Source of the DNA: Candidatus Villigracilis adiacens
GTDB lineage: Bacteria; Chloroflexota; Anaerolineae; Anaerolineales; Villigracilaceae
Length of the DNA: 49,117 nucleotides
Direction of reading: 5' to 3'
Assembly (NCBI GenBank): GCA_016703605.1
Contig: JADJBU010000019.1
Coordinates: 1 to 49,117, forward strand
Of this stretch, positions 1 to 6,534 are shown piece after piece. Under the pieces are notes generated by a model, which had not been told where the DNA came from, did not search any database, and saw only the letters and a program-made list of their open reading frames with translations. Both the position numbers and the translations under genes were made by a program. Position 1 is the stretch's first letter. Each line of letters starts with the position of its first letter.

Positions 1-59
1 GAAGGATTGCCATGATGGATTACCGTGATTTCCAAGGTTTCTAATCAAGATAATCTTGT

Positions 60-126
60 AATCCTTCTAATCATGGTTAAGACGCTTTTTCAAGGTAATC
101 CTCTAATCCTTCAAATCAAGGTTAAG
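60..126. repeat. Degenerate direct repeat beside GxxExxY remnant
   Basis: Two near-identical 22-base units lie at 60-81 and 105-126, differing at two positions (AATCCTTCTAATCATGGTTAAG and AATCCTTCAAATCAAGGTTAAG in halves). A weaker third copy is visible around 35-55. From memory, AT-rich repeats of this type commonly border GxxExxY genes in several phyla, which fits the remnant next to them. The repeat could be the edge of a mobile intervening-sequence-like element; no transposase is present. Confidence 0.5.
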
Positions 127-315
127 TTTGTTGTTATGCACTCTCTTGAATTGTAAACTCTTCGCGCCGAAATTGATCAACAGACCAATCTCCATTTTGT
201 ACGCTTCGAGGTAGTTCATGGCTTGGGCGAGATGGACGTCCTCCAATTGGATGACTGCTTTGAGTTCGACCATAATCAGGTTCTCGACGAAAAAGTCCAC
301 GCGGCGGGTGCCGAT
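103..315 (-). pseudogene. GxxExxY family protein remnant (5' truncated)
   Basis: The reading frame gives the C-terminal half of a GxxExxY protein, a small family assigned to the PD-(D/E)XK nuclease-like fold. Conserved pieces are IGTRRVDFFVE, then IMVELKAV, then HLAQAMNYLEAY and GLLINFGAKSL. Full members are about 120-130 residues, whereas at most about 70 remain here. The missing N-terminal half, including the GxxExxY signature, should lie above position 315, but that DNA encodes the DUF4160 protein in another frame. A GTG at 300 could still start a 65-residue peptide. I read it as a gene fragment created by recombination next to the repeats at 60-126. Function in the cell, if any, is unknown. 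Confidence 0.65.
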
Positions 316-319
316 TTTC

Positions 320-574
320 TTACTCCAATCCAGGCAGTTGCTTGAACTCGTTTGTACTCCACATATGAAGCAGTTCGTTCTTGTATTGCGTTGCCCAGTC
401 CTTGACCAATTTGTGAGCGCGTGAAGGCAGGTCGCCTTCCATCATTTCCAGCGTTTGGATGTTGTAGACAGCGTTGTATTCGCTATAAACGGCATGAAAG
501 TGCGGAACTCCATGTTCGCTTTGGCTGAAATACATTTTGATGACAATTCCGTAAAAACGGGCGATGACAGGCAT
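320..574 (-). CDS. DUF4160 family small protein
   Basis: An 84-residue protein with the DUF4160 hallmarks: an N-terminal MPVIARFYG followed by an I-x-MYF strand, then a HGVPHFHAVY segment typical of the family, and a C-terminal W-x-x-x-Y helix. The length matches the family. DUF4160 proteins are generally found as toxin-antitoxin-like small genes paired with a DUF2442 gene; that partner is absent here. Its place downstream is taken by the GxxExxY remnant, whose frame overlaps the last bases of this gene. The start at 574 is supported by an AGAAGG ribosome site about 5 bases upstream. Biochemical function is not known. Confidence 0.75.
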   Translation of the reverse strand: MPVIARFYGIVIKMYFSQSEHGVPHFHAVYSEYNAVYNIQTLEMMEGDLPSRAHKLVKDWATQYKNELLHMWSTNEFKQLPGLE

Positions 575-621
575 GTGAACCTTCTTTCTTTGAATAATAT
601 TTTACCTCTTCCCGCGTTTTG

Positions 622-660
622 AATCAAAAGAACCTCCCGACTCTCAAACCGGGAGGCTCT
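622..660 (-). terminator. Rho-independent terminator of the aldehyde dehydrogenase gene
   Basis: Just downstream of the stop at 679, the minus strand forms a GC stem (CCTCCCG pairing with CGGGAGG, arms at 633-639 and 650-656) followed by a T-rich run (TTCTTTTG). Position and shape fit an intrinsic terminator. Confidence 0.7.
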
Positions 661-678
661 CACGTTACTCATTTCTTG

Positions 679-2361
679 TTACTTCTTTTTCTTCCCAACC
701 TTCTTCGCTACTTTCTTCCCTTTCAGGGACTTTGTCACAACCTTCTTCGCGGCTTTCTTTACTACTTTCTTAGCTGCTGCCGCCTTGGCGGGTTTGACCA
801 GGGTCTGAATCTGCTCGTGCATGTACAACTGCACGTAGTAATAGCCGCCGCCGTTCTTGCCGCTGGCGCCGGAGCCTTTCCAGCCGCCGAAGGGTTGGAA
901 GCCGGGCCACGCGCCGGTGGTCGCGCCCTGCGGACGATTGGCGTAGGTCACACCGGCTTCGATGTTGTCGAAGAACCAGGCGGTCTCTTTTTGTGATCCG
1001 TAGAAACCCGCAGTCAAGCCGTAGTTGACGCTGTTGGCGATCTTCATCGCTTCGTCGAGATTGCTCACCTTGCCGATGGTGCTGATGGGCAGGAACATCT
1101 CATGCTGCCACAGGCGATGCTCGAAGGGCAGGTCGGTCACGAGGGTCGGTTCGCAGAAGTAGCCTTTGTCGTACATACCGCCGGTCTTGACCTTGCCGCC
1201 GGTCAGGAACTTTCCGCCCGCGCCGTGAATCTCCTCGGTGAAGTTCTTGAAGTCGTTGTACGAGCCCTTGTTGATGACCGGTCCGATGTAGGTGGCTCTT
1301 TCGGTCGGGTCGCCGATAACGAGAGCGTCCACTTTCTCTTTGAGTTTGGCGACGAGTTCATCGTAGACGGGTTCCTCCACGATGATGCGGGACGCGGCCG
1401 AGCATTTCTGTCCCTGCAAGCCGAACGCGGATCGGTATATGCCGGTGGCTGCATCTTCCAAATTGGCATTGCGCGACACGATGGCGGGATTCTTCCCTCC
1501 CAGTTCGAGCACCATCGGGCGCACGTATTCACGGTTGGCGAAGTCGCGGTACATCTTCATGCCGACGTCGAAGGAACCGGTAAAGGTTGCCCCATCAAGT
1601 TCGGGGCTGTCGACCAAGGCCTGGCCAAGAGTCGAGCCGGGACCGGTCACAAAGTTCATCACGCCGTCCGGGATTCCGGCATCGCGCAGACATTCCGCGT
1701 AGAGTCGAACGATCCAGGCGGTATCGGTGGCGGGTTTGATGACAACGGTGTTGCCAGCCACAAGCGCCGCGCCGGTCGGTCCGCCCGTGAGCGCGAAGGG
1801 GAAGTTGAATGGCGAAATGATCAGCCATACGCCGTAGGGACGCAGCGCCGAGACGTTGGTGGCGTCGAAGCCGACCAGCGGGTCCTTGCCCATCGGTTTG
1901 ATGAAGCCGTTGTTCTGCTCCATCATCAGCGCGGGCCAATACATCAGGTCTGCGGTTTCCTGCACATCGCCGAGCGACTCCATGCGGTTCTTGCCGACTT
2001 CGAGCGCCATCGCCGCGCCGAGTTCGAAGATGCGTTTCTCGATCAATGCCGCCGCCTTGCGCACCAGTTTGACGCGCGTCTGCCAGGGGGTGCGGCTCCA
2101 TTTGGGAAAGGCGCGCCGCGCGGCGTCTATCGCCATTTTTGCGTGGGAGGCGTTGCCCTTCTGCATCACCGCCAGTTTCCATTCGGTGTTGACGGGCGAG
2201 TAGTCGTCGAATTTCTCGTCCGCGAAGACATCCTTGCCGTCGATGATCATGCTGTATTCTTTGCCGAGGTTCGCCTTGAGACTGGCGACGGCTTTATCGA
2301 AGCCTTTGTGCAGGGTTTCAGGCGGGTTGAACATGGTGGCGTACGTAAGTTTGAAAGCCAT
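679..2361 (-). CDS. Aldehyde dehydrogenase, 1-pyrroline-5-carboxylate dehydrogenase-like, with Lys-rich tail
   Basis: A 560-residue NAD(P)-dependent aldehyde dehydrogenase that oxidises an aldehyde to the acid, most like L-glutamate-semialdehyde (P5C) dehydrogenases of proline catabolism. Visible active-site parts are the oxyanion Asn186 in SPFNFP, Lys209 in VIKP for cofactor binding, general base Glu286 in LELGGKNP and nucleophile Cys320 in GQKCSAASR. The catalytic domain ends near residue 522. The last 38 residues are almost only Lys, Ala and Val (repeats such as KKVVKKAAKK), like a histone H1 tail, and are not part of the enzyme fold. The start is backed by AAGGAG 7 bases upstream. No proline dehydrogenase lies nearby, so the exact substrate is inferred from similarity. 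It is a single-gene unit with its own promoter and terminator. Confidence 0.85.
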   Translation of the reverse strand: MAFKLTYATMFNPPETLHKGFDKAVASLKANLGKEYSMIIDGKDVFADEKFDDYSPVNTEWKLAVMQKGNASHAKMAIDAARRAFPKWSRTPWQTRVKLVRKAAALIEKRIFELGAAMALEVGKNRMESLGDVQETADLMYWPALMMEQNNGFIKPMGKDPLVGFDATNVSALRPYGVWLIISPFNFPFALTGGPTGAALVAGNTVVIKPATDTAWIVRLYAECLRDAGIPDGVMNFVTGPGSTLGQALVDSPELDGATFTGSFDVGMKMYRDFANREYVRPMVLELGGKNPAIVSRNANLEDAATGIYRSAFGLQGQKCSAASRIIVEEPVYDELVAKLKEKVDALVIGDPTERATYIGPVINKGSYNDFKNFTEEIHGAGGKFLTGGKVKTGGMYDKGYFCEPTLVTDLPFEHRLWQHEMFLPISTIGKVSNLDEAMKIANSVNYGLTAGFYGSQKETAWFFDNIEAGVTYANRPQGATTGAWPGFQPFGGWKGSGASGKNGGGYYYVQLYMHEQIQTLVKPAKAAAAKKVVKKAAKKVVTKSLKGKKVAKKVGKKKK

Positions 2362-2399
2362 AGGGTTTCTCCTTGTTAGGTGGGAAGTTGGATGGTTAG

Positions 2400-2456
2400 A
2401 TAGTTGGGTGGTTTCGTCAGAACGGTCTAACCAAACTACCTAAACCACTCAACTAT
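2400..2456. repeat. Imperfect inverted repeat upstream of the aldehyde dehydrogenase
   Basis: ATAGTTGGGTGGTTT at 2400-2414 and AAACCACTCAACTAT at 2442-2456 are inverted copies with one mismatch, separated by 27 bases. It lies in the 5' leader of the dehydrogenase transcript and could fold; no known riboswitch is recognised. Confidence 0.4.
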
Positions 2457-2476
2457 TGGACTATTAAACTAATTGG

Positions 2477-2505
2477 AGTATAGCAGGGGAAATTCCCCCC
2501 GTCAA
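2477..2505 (-). promoter_or_regulatory. Sigma70-type promoter with palindromic operator candidate
   Basis: On the minus strand TTGACG (2505-2500) and TATACT (2482-2477) are separated by exactly 17 bases, a near-consensus promoter reading towards the aldehyde dehydrogenase start at 2361. The spacer contains a perfect palindrome, GGGGAA and TTCCCC around one central base (2486-2498), a plausible repressor site. The regulator is unknown. Confidence 0.65.
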
Positions 2506-2640
2506 AGCAGAGCGGCGGTTTTTGGTAGTGACTTCCCTCCTAAGTTCGGGGAAGCAGGACGGCGGACGGTGATGGAAAACGGGCGGACCCCGCAAGTTCT
2601 ACTCGCGAACTTCCAGAAGCAGGACTTCTGGATTCGGTTA

Positions 2641-2776
2641 ATAATTCACCTTACGCAGTAGGGGGGACCCGTCCAAATCACTGAAAGCCTTGTTGCGCAA
2701 TAAGAGGGTCGCCCTTTGGACGGGCTTGATATATCTTGACGGACCGTCCCTACGGTAAATCGCGTAAGGTGAGTTA
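2641..2776. repeat. Short palindromic, MITE-like element
   Basis: A stretch of about 135 bases bounded by inverted repeats: TCACCTTACGC at the left (2646-2656) and GCGTAAGGTGA at the right (2762-2772). Inside, a second inverted pair CCCGTCCAAA and TTTGGACGGG (around 2668-2677 and 2715-2724) is nested. No coding capacity is seen. The nested palindromes resemble miniature inverted-repeat or REP-like elements. The rest of 2506-2640 holds no recognisable gene. Confidence 0.5.
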
Positions 2777-2778
2777 AT

Positions 2779-2812
2779 AAAAAAATCCCCCGCGAAGGGG
2801 GATTTTTTTATT
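2779..2812 (-). terminator. Rho-independent terminator of the RRM gene
   Basis: AAATCCCCC and GGGGGATTT form a perfect stem around GCGAA, with A and T runs on both flanks. It lies 6 bases after the stop of the RRM gene at 2818 and would work in either direction. Confidence 0.85.
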
Positions 2813-2817
2813 CCGAT

Positions 2818-3186
2818 TTACCAGCGTGGTTTGTTGTCGCCGCCGCGCGGTTTGCGCTTGCGGTCGTTGCCGCCGCCCTTGCCGCCGCGGCTGTCGTACC
2901 CGCCTCCTCCGCCTCCGCCGCCAAACCGGGGACGTTCCTCACGCGGACGGGCAATGCTGACCGAGAGGGCGCGGCTTTGAAAATCCTTGCCGTTGAACAT
3001 GTTGATGGCGGTGTCCATGCCCTGCTGGTTTTCCATCTCGACGAAGGCAAAACCCTTGGATTGACCCGTGAACTTGTCCTTGATCAGCGCCACAGATTTA
3101 ACCGCGCCCGCCTGCGCGAAGAGCGTCTGCAAATCGGCTTCGGTGACCGAGTACGCCAGGTTTCCGACGTAAAGTTTGTATTCCAT
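2818..3186 (-). CDS. RRM-domain RNA-binding protein, glycine-rich tail
   Basis: A 122-residue protein with one RNA recognition motif (residues 3-80) and a Gly/Arg/Lys-rich tail (about 85-122), the layout of bacterial cold-shock-type Rbp proteins of cyanobacteria and Chloroflexi. RNP2 is LYVGNL (4-9) and RNP1 is KGFAFVEM, both with the aromatic residues that stack on RNA bases. The tail carries GGGGGGGG and RGG-like pieces. The ATG at 3186 is chosen because AGGAG lies 8 bases before it and because the RRM begins right there; the frame is open further upstream but that part is not conserved-looking. It probably binds single-stranded RNA as a chaperone. The leader seems long (about 180 bases from the candidate promoter). 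Confidence 0.85.
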   Translation of the reverse strand: MEYKLYVGNLAYSVTEADLQTLFAQAGAVKSVALIKDKFTGQSKGFAFVEMENQQGMDTAINMFNGKDFQSRALSVSIARPREERPRFGGGGGGGGYDSRGGKGGGNDRKRKPRGGDNKPRW

Positions 3187-3369
3187 TCCATAATCTCCTG
3201 GGTGCGCGACGTTGCCGGAAGGGATTGCGTCACTGCACATAAGCGCCGCCGAAACAAGCCGGGCGGGTGGATAAACAATGCATGATGGGTCGCGCGGTAA
3301 ACACCCAGGCTTTGGTCGTGAGGCGTCCTTCCGTTTGATGACCCGCCTTTGGCACATGCATCTGGCTGG

Positions 3370-3378
3370 ATTGTATCA
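3370..3378 (-). promoter_or_regulatory. Candidate extended -10 promoter for the RRM gene
   Basis: The minus strand reads TGATACAAT, a TGn plus TACAAT extended -10 box, with no clear -35 box. It would give a leader of about 180 bases ahead of the RRM start. Weak but correctly placed after the stop of the upstream lipoprotein gene. Confidence 0.35.
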
Positions 3379-3387
3379 CCCCGCGGG

Positions 3388-3765
3388 CTAGTATGCGCCC
3401 GAACATTTCCACTCTTTTTCCTCCGGCGTGTACGAACAGGTGTTCATGCCGGGACCGATGTAATGGAACGAGAAGTGGTAACTGCCGTCCGCGCTGGAGT
3501 AGGAAAAATCCAGTTCGTCGGTTTTGGTTGGGACGATGGTCAGGTAGCCGGGGACGAGTTCGATCAAATCTTCCGGGTACGCTCCGTGGTCTGCTTTATA
3601 CGATTCCAGCGCGGCGATGACCGGTTCGCTTGCGGCGTAGCCTTTCTCGGCTTTTTCGCCCACGCCGGGCGGCTCATCGGTGGGGAGGATGCCCGCGCCG
3701 GTGCAGGCAAGCAGGGACGCCAGAAGGGCGACCCCGGTTGTGATGCGTAACAAATCTCGTTTCAT
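3388..3765 (-). CDS. Small lipoprotein with pilin-like YPxxLxxL segment
   Basis: A 125-residue predicted lipoprotein. Residues 1-20 form a signal peptide (MKRDLLR, then a hydrophobic core) ending in LLAC with Cys21 as the lipidated residue. The mature part contains an alpha-helix followed by GAYPEDLIELVP, the pattern found in the C-terminal domain of type II secretion pseudopilins and in many small exported proteins, and two Cys residues near the C-terminus (CSY and KCSG) that could form a disulfide. The start at 3765 follows an AGAAAG site. The gene lies 19 bases downstream of the zinc-ribbon/NHL gene and is probably cotranscribed with it. Specific function unknown. Confidence 0.75.
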   Translation of the reverse strand: MKRDLLRITTGVALLASLLACTGAGILPTDEPPGVGEKAEKGYAASEPVIAALESYKADHGAYPEDLIELVPGYLTIVPTKTDELDFSYSSADGSYHFSFHYIGPGMNTCSYTPEEKEWKCSGAY

Positions 3766-3784
3766 ATTCGAACTTTCTGCCTGC

Positions 3785-5218
3785 CTACTGGACAGGACTC
3801 TTGATCGTGTATTTGACAACGTCGTGATCCGCCGCTGTGATCGCGTACATATTATTCTGCGCGTCGAAGGCGGCTCCATAGTGGCCGGGTTCGATCTTGT
3901 CGAGGTAGGTTCCGTTTTCGTCGAAGACCTGGATGTTGAAGAAATCCACGACATACATGCGCCCGAAATTATCGAAGACGATCTGGTGCGGGCTGACGAA
4001 TTTGCCCGGCGTGAAATTTCCGCTCGAATCTTCCTCGCCGCCGAACCGGGTCAGGAATTCTCCCTGCGGCGAGAATTTGAAGATCGTGGCGTCGAAGTTC
4101 CCCCAAAAATAGATGTTGCCCTGCGCGTCCACCGCGATCCGACCTATGCCGATGGGTTCTTCGGATAATTCCTCAAGCGTCTCCATCGGAATTTCGAGAT
4201 CGACCCGCCCGCTTTCATCGAAGCGCAGGATGGCTTCGTTGGTCATGGCGTGGACGGCGTTGCCGGGTCCCAGAGCCACATGGTTGTAGCCGAACATGCT
4301 GGCTTCGCCGATCGACCCAATCTTCTCCCCGTTCATGTTGTACATCAGGATCGTATCGGAGGGGATGTAGATCACCCCGTCGCGGGCGACTACGATATTG
4401 GTCAGGTGCGGATCGCCCTCCGCCGTAAAGCTGGAGATTACGTTCCCGGTCGGGTCGAAGACCTTGAACTCTCCGCCGCTGAAATTGCCGACGATGATAT
4501 TCCCGTCGCTGTCCACGCCGATGGCGCGCGGATCGCTCATGCTGCCGGTGCTGAACGCGAAAACGTCATCCGCGAAGGGAGCCGGGATGATCGAATCGCC
4601 GGGCGAGAGGAATGGAATCTTGAACGGGAACTCCGCGGGAAGTTCGAACGGAAGCGACCGAAACAGGGAGGGGAACACCGACGACAGGACGACGATGAAG
4701 ATGACCAGGTTGATGATTCCTCCCAGGCACGAGCCGCCTCTTCGACGTCTCCTCTGCGTGGGGGCGGGGACCGAGTCGATCACAAACGGCTCACCCGGTC
4801 TCGAATCCATTTGCGGCTGGTTGACGATGAGCGGACCCGTAGCGGTGGGAGATTGGCTCGCGGTATGGGGATTCCCAGCCGGGGCGGGGGAGGAGGCGGG
4901 CGCATCATTGTAAATCCCCGCCATGGATTTGACGCTGAACATCGCGTTCTCATGACTCAACCCGGTGATCCTGCTGTAGATTTTTGCCGCTTCGTCCAGT
5001 TTGCCCTCTTTGGCAAGGCGGCTGACGTCAGACAATGACCCGGGGGCTTCCCTCTGCGCCGGGTTCTGTGCCGATGAAGCGGACGTCCGCAAGGTTTCGG
5101 GGATGATCACCGTTGCCCCGCAATACGGACATTTCATCGCCGCCATTCCGGGTGTCGGATCAAGCGGCGCCCCGCAGGTGGGGCATTTGAAAACGCTGAT
5201 GGATTGACTGTCAGTCAT
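3785..5218 (-). CDS. Zinc-ribbon, single-TM, NHL beta-propeller protein
   Basis: A 477-residue membrane protein. The N-terminus is a zinc ribbon (CPTC at 12-15 and CPYC at 30-33), then a helical stretch (62-100), a Pro/Ser-rich linker, a five-Arg run (156-160) and one membrane helix (about 166-184). Residues from about 215 to the end are six repeated beta units with D-x-x-G-N-I-Y-V-like cores (for example DSDGNIIVGN, DAQGNIYFWG, DNFGRMYVVD), an NHL-type propeller. By the positive-inside rule the ribbon is cytoplasmic and the propeller outside. NHL propellers bind proteins, glycans or RNA, so a scaffold or sensor role is likely but unproven. The ATG at 5218 is preferred over 5266 because GAGG lies 5 bases upstream and the zinc ribbon starts there. 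Confidence 0.75.
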   Translation of the reverse strand: MTDSQSISVFKCPTCGAPLDPTPGMAAMKCPYCGATVIIPETLRTSASSAQNPAQREAPGSLSDVSRLAKEGKLDEAAKIYSRITGLSHENAMFSVKSMAGIYNDAPASSPAPAGNPHTASQSPTATGPLIVNQPQMDSRPGEPFVIDSVPAPTQRRRRRGGSCLGGIINLVIFIVVLSSVFPSLFRSLPFELPAEFPFKIPFLSPGDSIIPAPFADDVFAFSTGSMSDPRAIGVDSDGNIIVGNFSGGEFKVFDPTGNVISSFTAEGDPHLTNIVVARDGVIYIPSDTILMYNMNGEKIGSIGEASMFGYNHVALGPGNAVHAMTNEAILRFDESGRVDLEIPMETLEELSEEPIGIGRIAVDAQGNIYFWGNFDATIFKFSPQGEFLTRFGGEEDSSGNFTPGKFVSPHQIVFDNFGRMYVVDFFNIQVFDENGTYLDKIEPGHYGAAFDAQNNMYAITAADHDVVKYTIKSPVQ

Positions 5219-5399
5219 GGGAGCCTCGTTTGAAAAAATGGAAATGCGTTGATTGGACGCAATCATACACGATTTCCAACGGGGTATTACTTTTGGGGCA
5301 ATCGCGCCGCGCTATTACCAATAGGTGATATTCTCCGCCGGATTCATGGCTAGAATTTGGGTAGGTTGAATCACATCCATTTGCTGATTGGAGAATCGC

Positions 5400-6284
5400 A
5401 TGAGCAGAAATATCAGAATAAATTTTGCGCTGTCCCTTATTGCCCTTGCAGCGGCAAGCCTGGCTTGCCAGAGCATTGGGGGAGCAAGTCCCTCCGCTTC
5501 GACCGGGGAGGCGCCGTCCAACCCCATTGCGGAAATCCCCACGTTAACCATCGAATCGGACCCGACCGGGGAAGCGCCAGCCCAATCCGGCGGAATTTAC
5601 GACGGTAATTGGGCGGGTACAAATACCGTAGATGACAAGGAAATCCTGTTCACGGTTGAAGACAACCAGGTGGTTTCCATTGCCTTGAATTACACAGGCA
5701 AATCCGGCGACTGTGACTATCATGGAGCCATCAGCGCGAGCATTGATCCAATTGAGATTGGCAGCGACGGATTCACGGTCGTTTACACCGGTCCTAATGA
5801 CGAGATGACCTTCACCGGGACCTTCGCATCCGACAGCGAAGCCAGCGGGACGCTCCTCATCAAATCCCCGGCTTCCGGGCTGTGCGGCGAATACGAGAAG
5901 GAAGTAACCTGGAGCGCGGGCAAAGGTTCCGGCGCGGAAGCCCAAGCGACCGAAGACACCAGCGGATCTGTCTCTCCGGGGGATTCTTCCGCAATCGTCA
6001 ACGGATTCTTCAACGCCGTCAACGCCGGTGACCTGGATACCGCCATCGGATTCGTGGATGAAAACGTCATGTTCAGCCTCGGCTCCGAACCGGTTCAATT
6101 CGGGAGCGATAACCTGAAAAAATATCTCTCTTCTTCCGGGTTGACGTTCGAGGTGTCTGACATCGAATCGTTTGGCGGCGGCATGGCTCAATTCAAGGCA
6201 ATCGCCAGCGACGGCGCGACCTATTCATTCTGCAACATGGTTTTTCAGGACGGGAAGATCGTTTCGTTGTCCCTCCAGCCGTAA
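5400..6284 (+). CDS. Lipoprotein with NTF2/SnoaL-like C-terminal domain
   Basis: A 294-residue exported protein. Residues 1-22 are a signal peptide with Cys23 as probable lipid anchor (ASLAC). A low-complexity Ser/Pro/Thr linker follows to about residue 65, then a beta-rich domain (about 66-175) starting with GGIYDGNWAGTN. A second low-complexity linker leads to a C-terminal domain of about 100 residues (IVNGFFNAVNAGDLDTAIG onward), which has the pattern of NTF2/SnoaL-like folds. The ATG at 5400 is chosen because GGAG lies 6 bases upstream; a TTG at 5388 is also in frame. It is transcribed divergently from the NHL gene across about 180 bases. Function unknown. Confidence 0.7.
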   Translation: MSRNIRINFALSLIALAAASLACQSIGGASPSASTGEAPSNPIAEIPTLTIESDPTGEAPAQSGGIYDGNWAGTNTVDDKEILFTVEDNQVVSIALNYTGKSGDCDYHGAISASIDPIEIGSDGFTVVYTGPNDEMTFTGTFASDSEASGTLLIKSPASGLCGEYEKEVTWSAGKGSGAEAQATEDTSGSVSPGDSSAIVNGFFNAVNAGDLDTAIGFVDENVMFSLGSEPVQFGSDNLKKYLSSSGLTFEVSDIESFGGGMAQFKAIASDGATYSFCNMVFQDGKIVSLSLQP

Positions 6285-6312
6285 TGGTCGAAAGAAAGAA
6301 GTAGGCGAATTT

Positions 6313-6347
6313 TAGACCTCCGAAGTCTCGATGACCTCGGAGGTCTA
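6313..6347 (+). terminator. Strong hairpin after the lipoprotein gene
   Basis: TAGACCTCCGA (6313-6323) and TCGGAGGTCTA (6337-6347) are perfect 11-base inverted repeats with a 13-base loop. It is 28 bases after the stop at 6284. The T-run is poor, so it may terminate weakly or with Rho. The same AGACCTCCG stem recurs in the terminator of ileS. Confidence 0.55.
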
Positions 6348-6444
6348 TTCATATTGCCACGCCTTCGCATCGAACATTCATTAGAAAATGGATTTTCAGG
6401 GTTTCGTATGGCGTTCTTCCTGCTCCTTTCCCCTCCGCACCGTT

Positions 6445-6450
6445 TATAAT
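6445..6450 (+). promoter_or_regulatory. Candidate -10 box upstream of the formiminotransferase gene
   Basis: A consensus TATAAT in the otherwise non-coding stretch 6348-6534, about 85 bases before the start at 6535. No good -35 box is visible at 16-18 bases upstream. Confidence 0.4.
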
Positions 6451-6484
6451 TACCCCGCAACCAATCTCCAATCGAAAATCCAAA

Positions 6485-6508
6485 ACTTGTACTGAGCCTG
6501 CCGAAGTA
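6485..6508. repeat. Short dispersed repeat (CTTGTACTGAGC... type)
   Basis: The segment contains CTTGTACTGAGCCTGCC followed by GAAGTA. It belongs to the pattern of short dispersed repeats of the form CTTGTCCTGAGC...GAAGG known to me from many draft genomes. A related copy lies inside a coding region at 17085-17108. Confidence 0.45.
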
Positions 6509-6534
6509 TCGCAAGTCCAAAATCGCAAAATCCC

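Noticed and set aside
1102..2379. 425-codon open frame on the plus strand opposite the aldehyde dehydrogenase
   Set aside because: It mirrors the dehydrogenase gene, has no recognisable motif and is explained by GC-rich codon use on the other strand.
3187..3357. N-terminal extension of the RRM protein to 3357
   Set aside because: The RRM fold begins at the 3186 start, which has AGGAG upstream; the extension is more likely the 5' leader.
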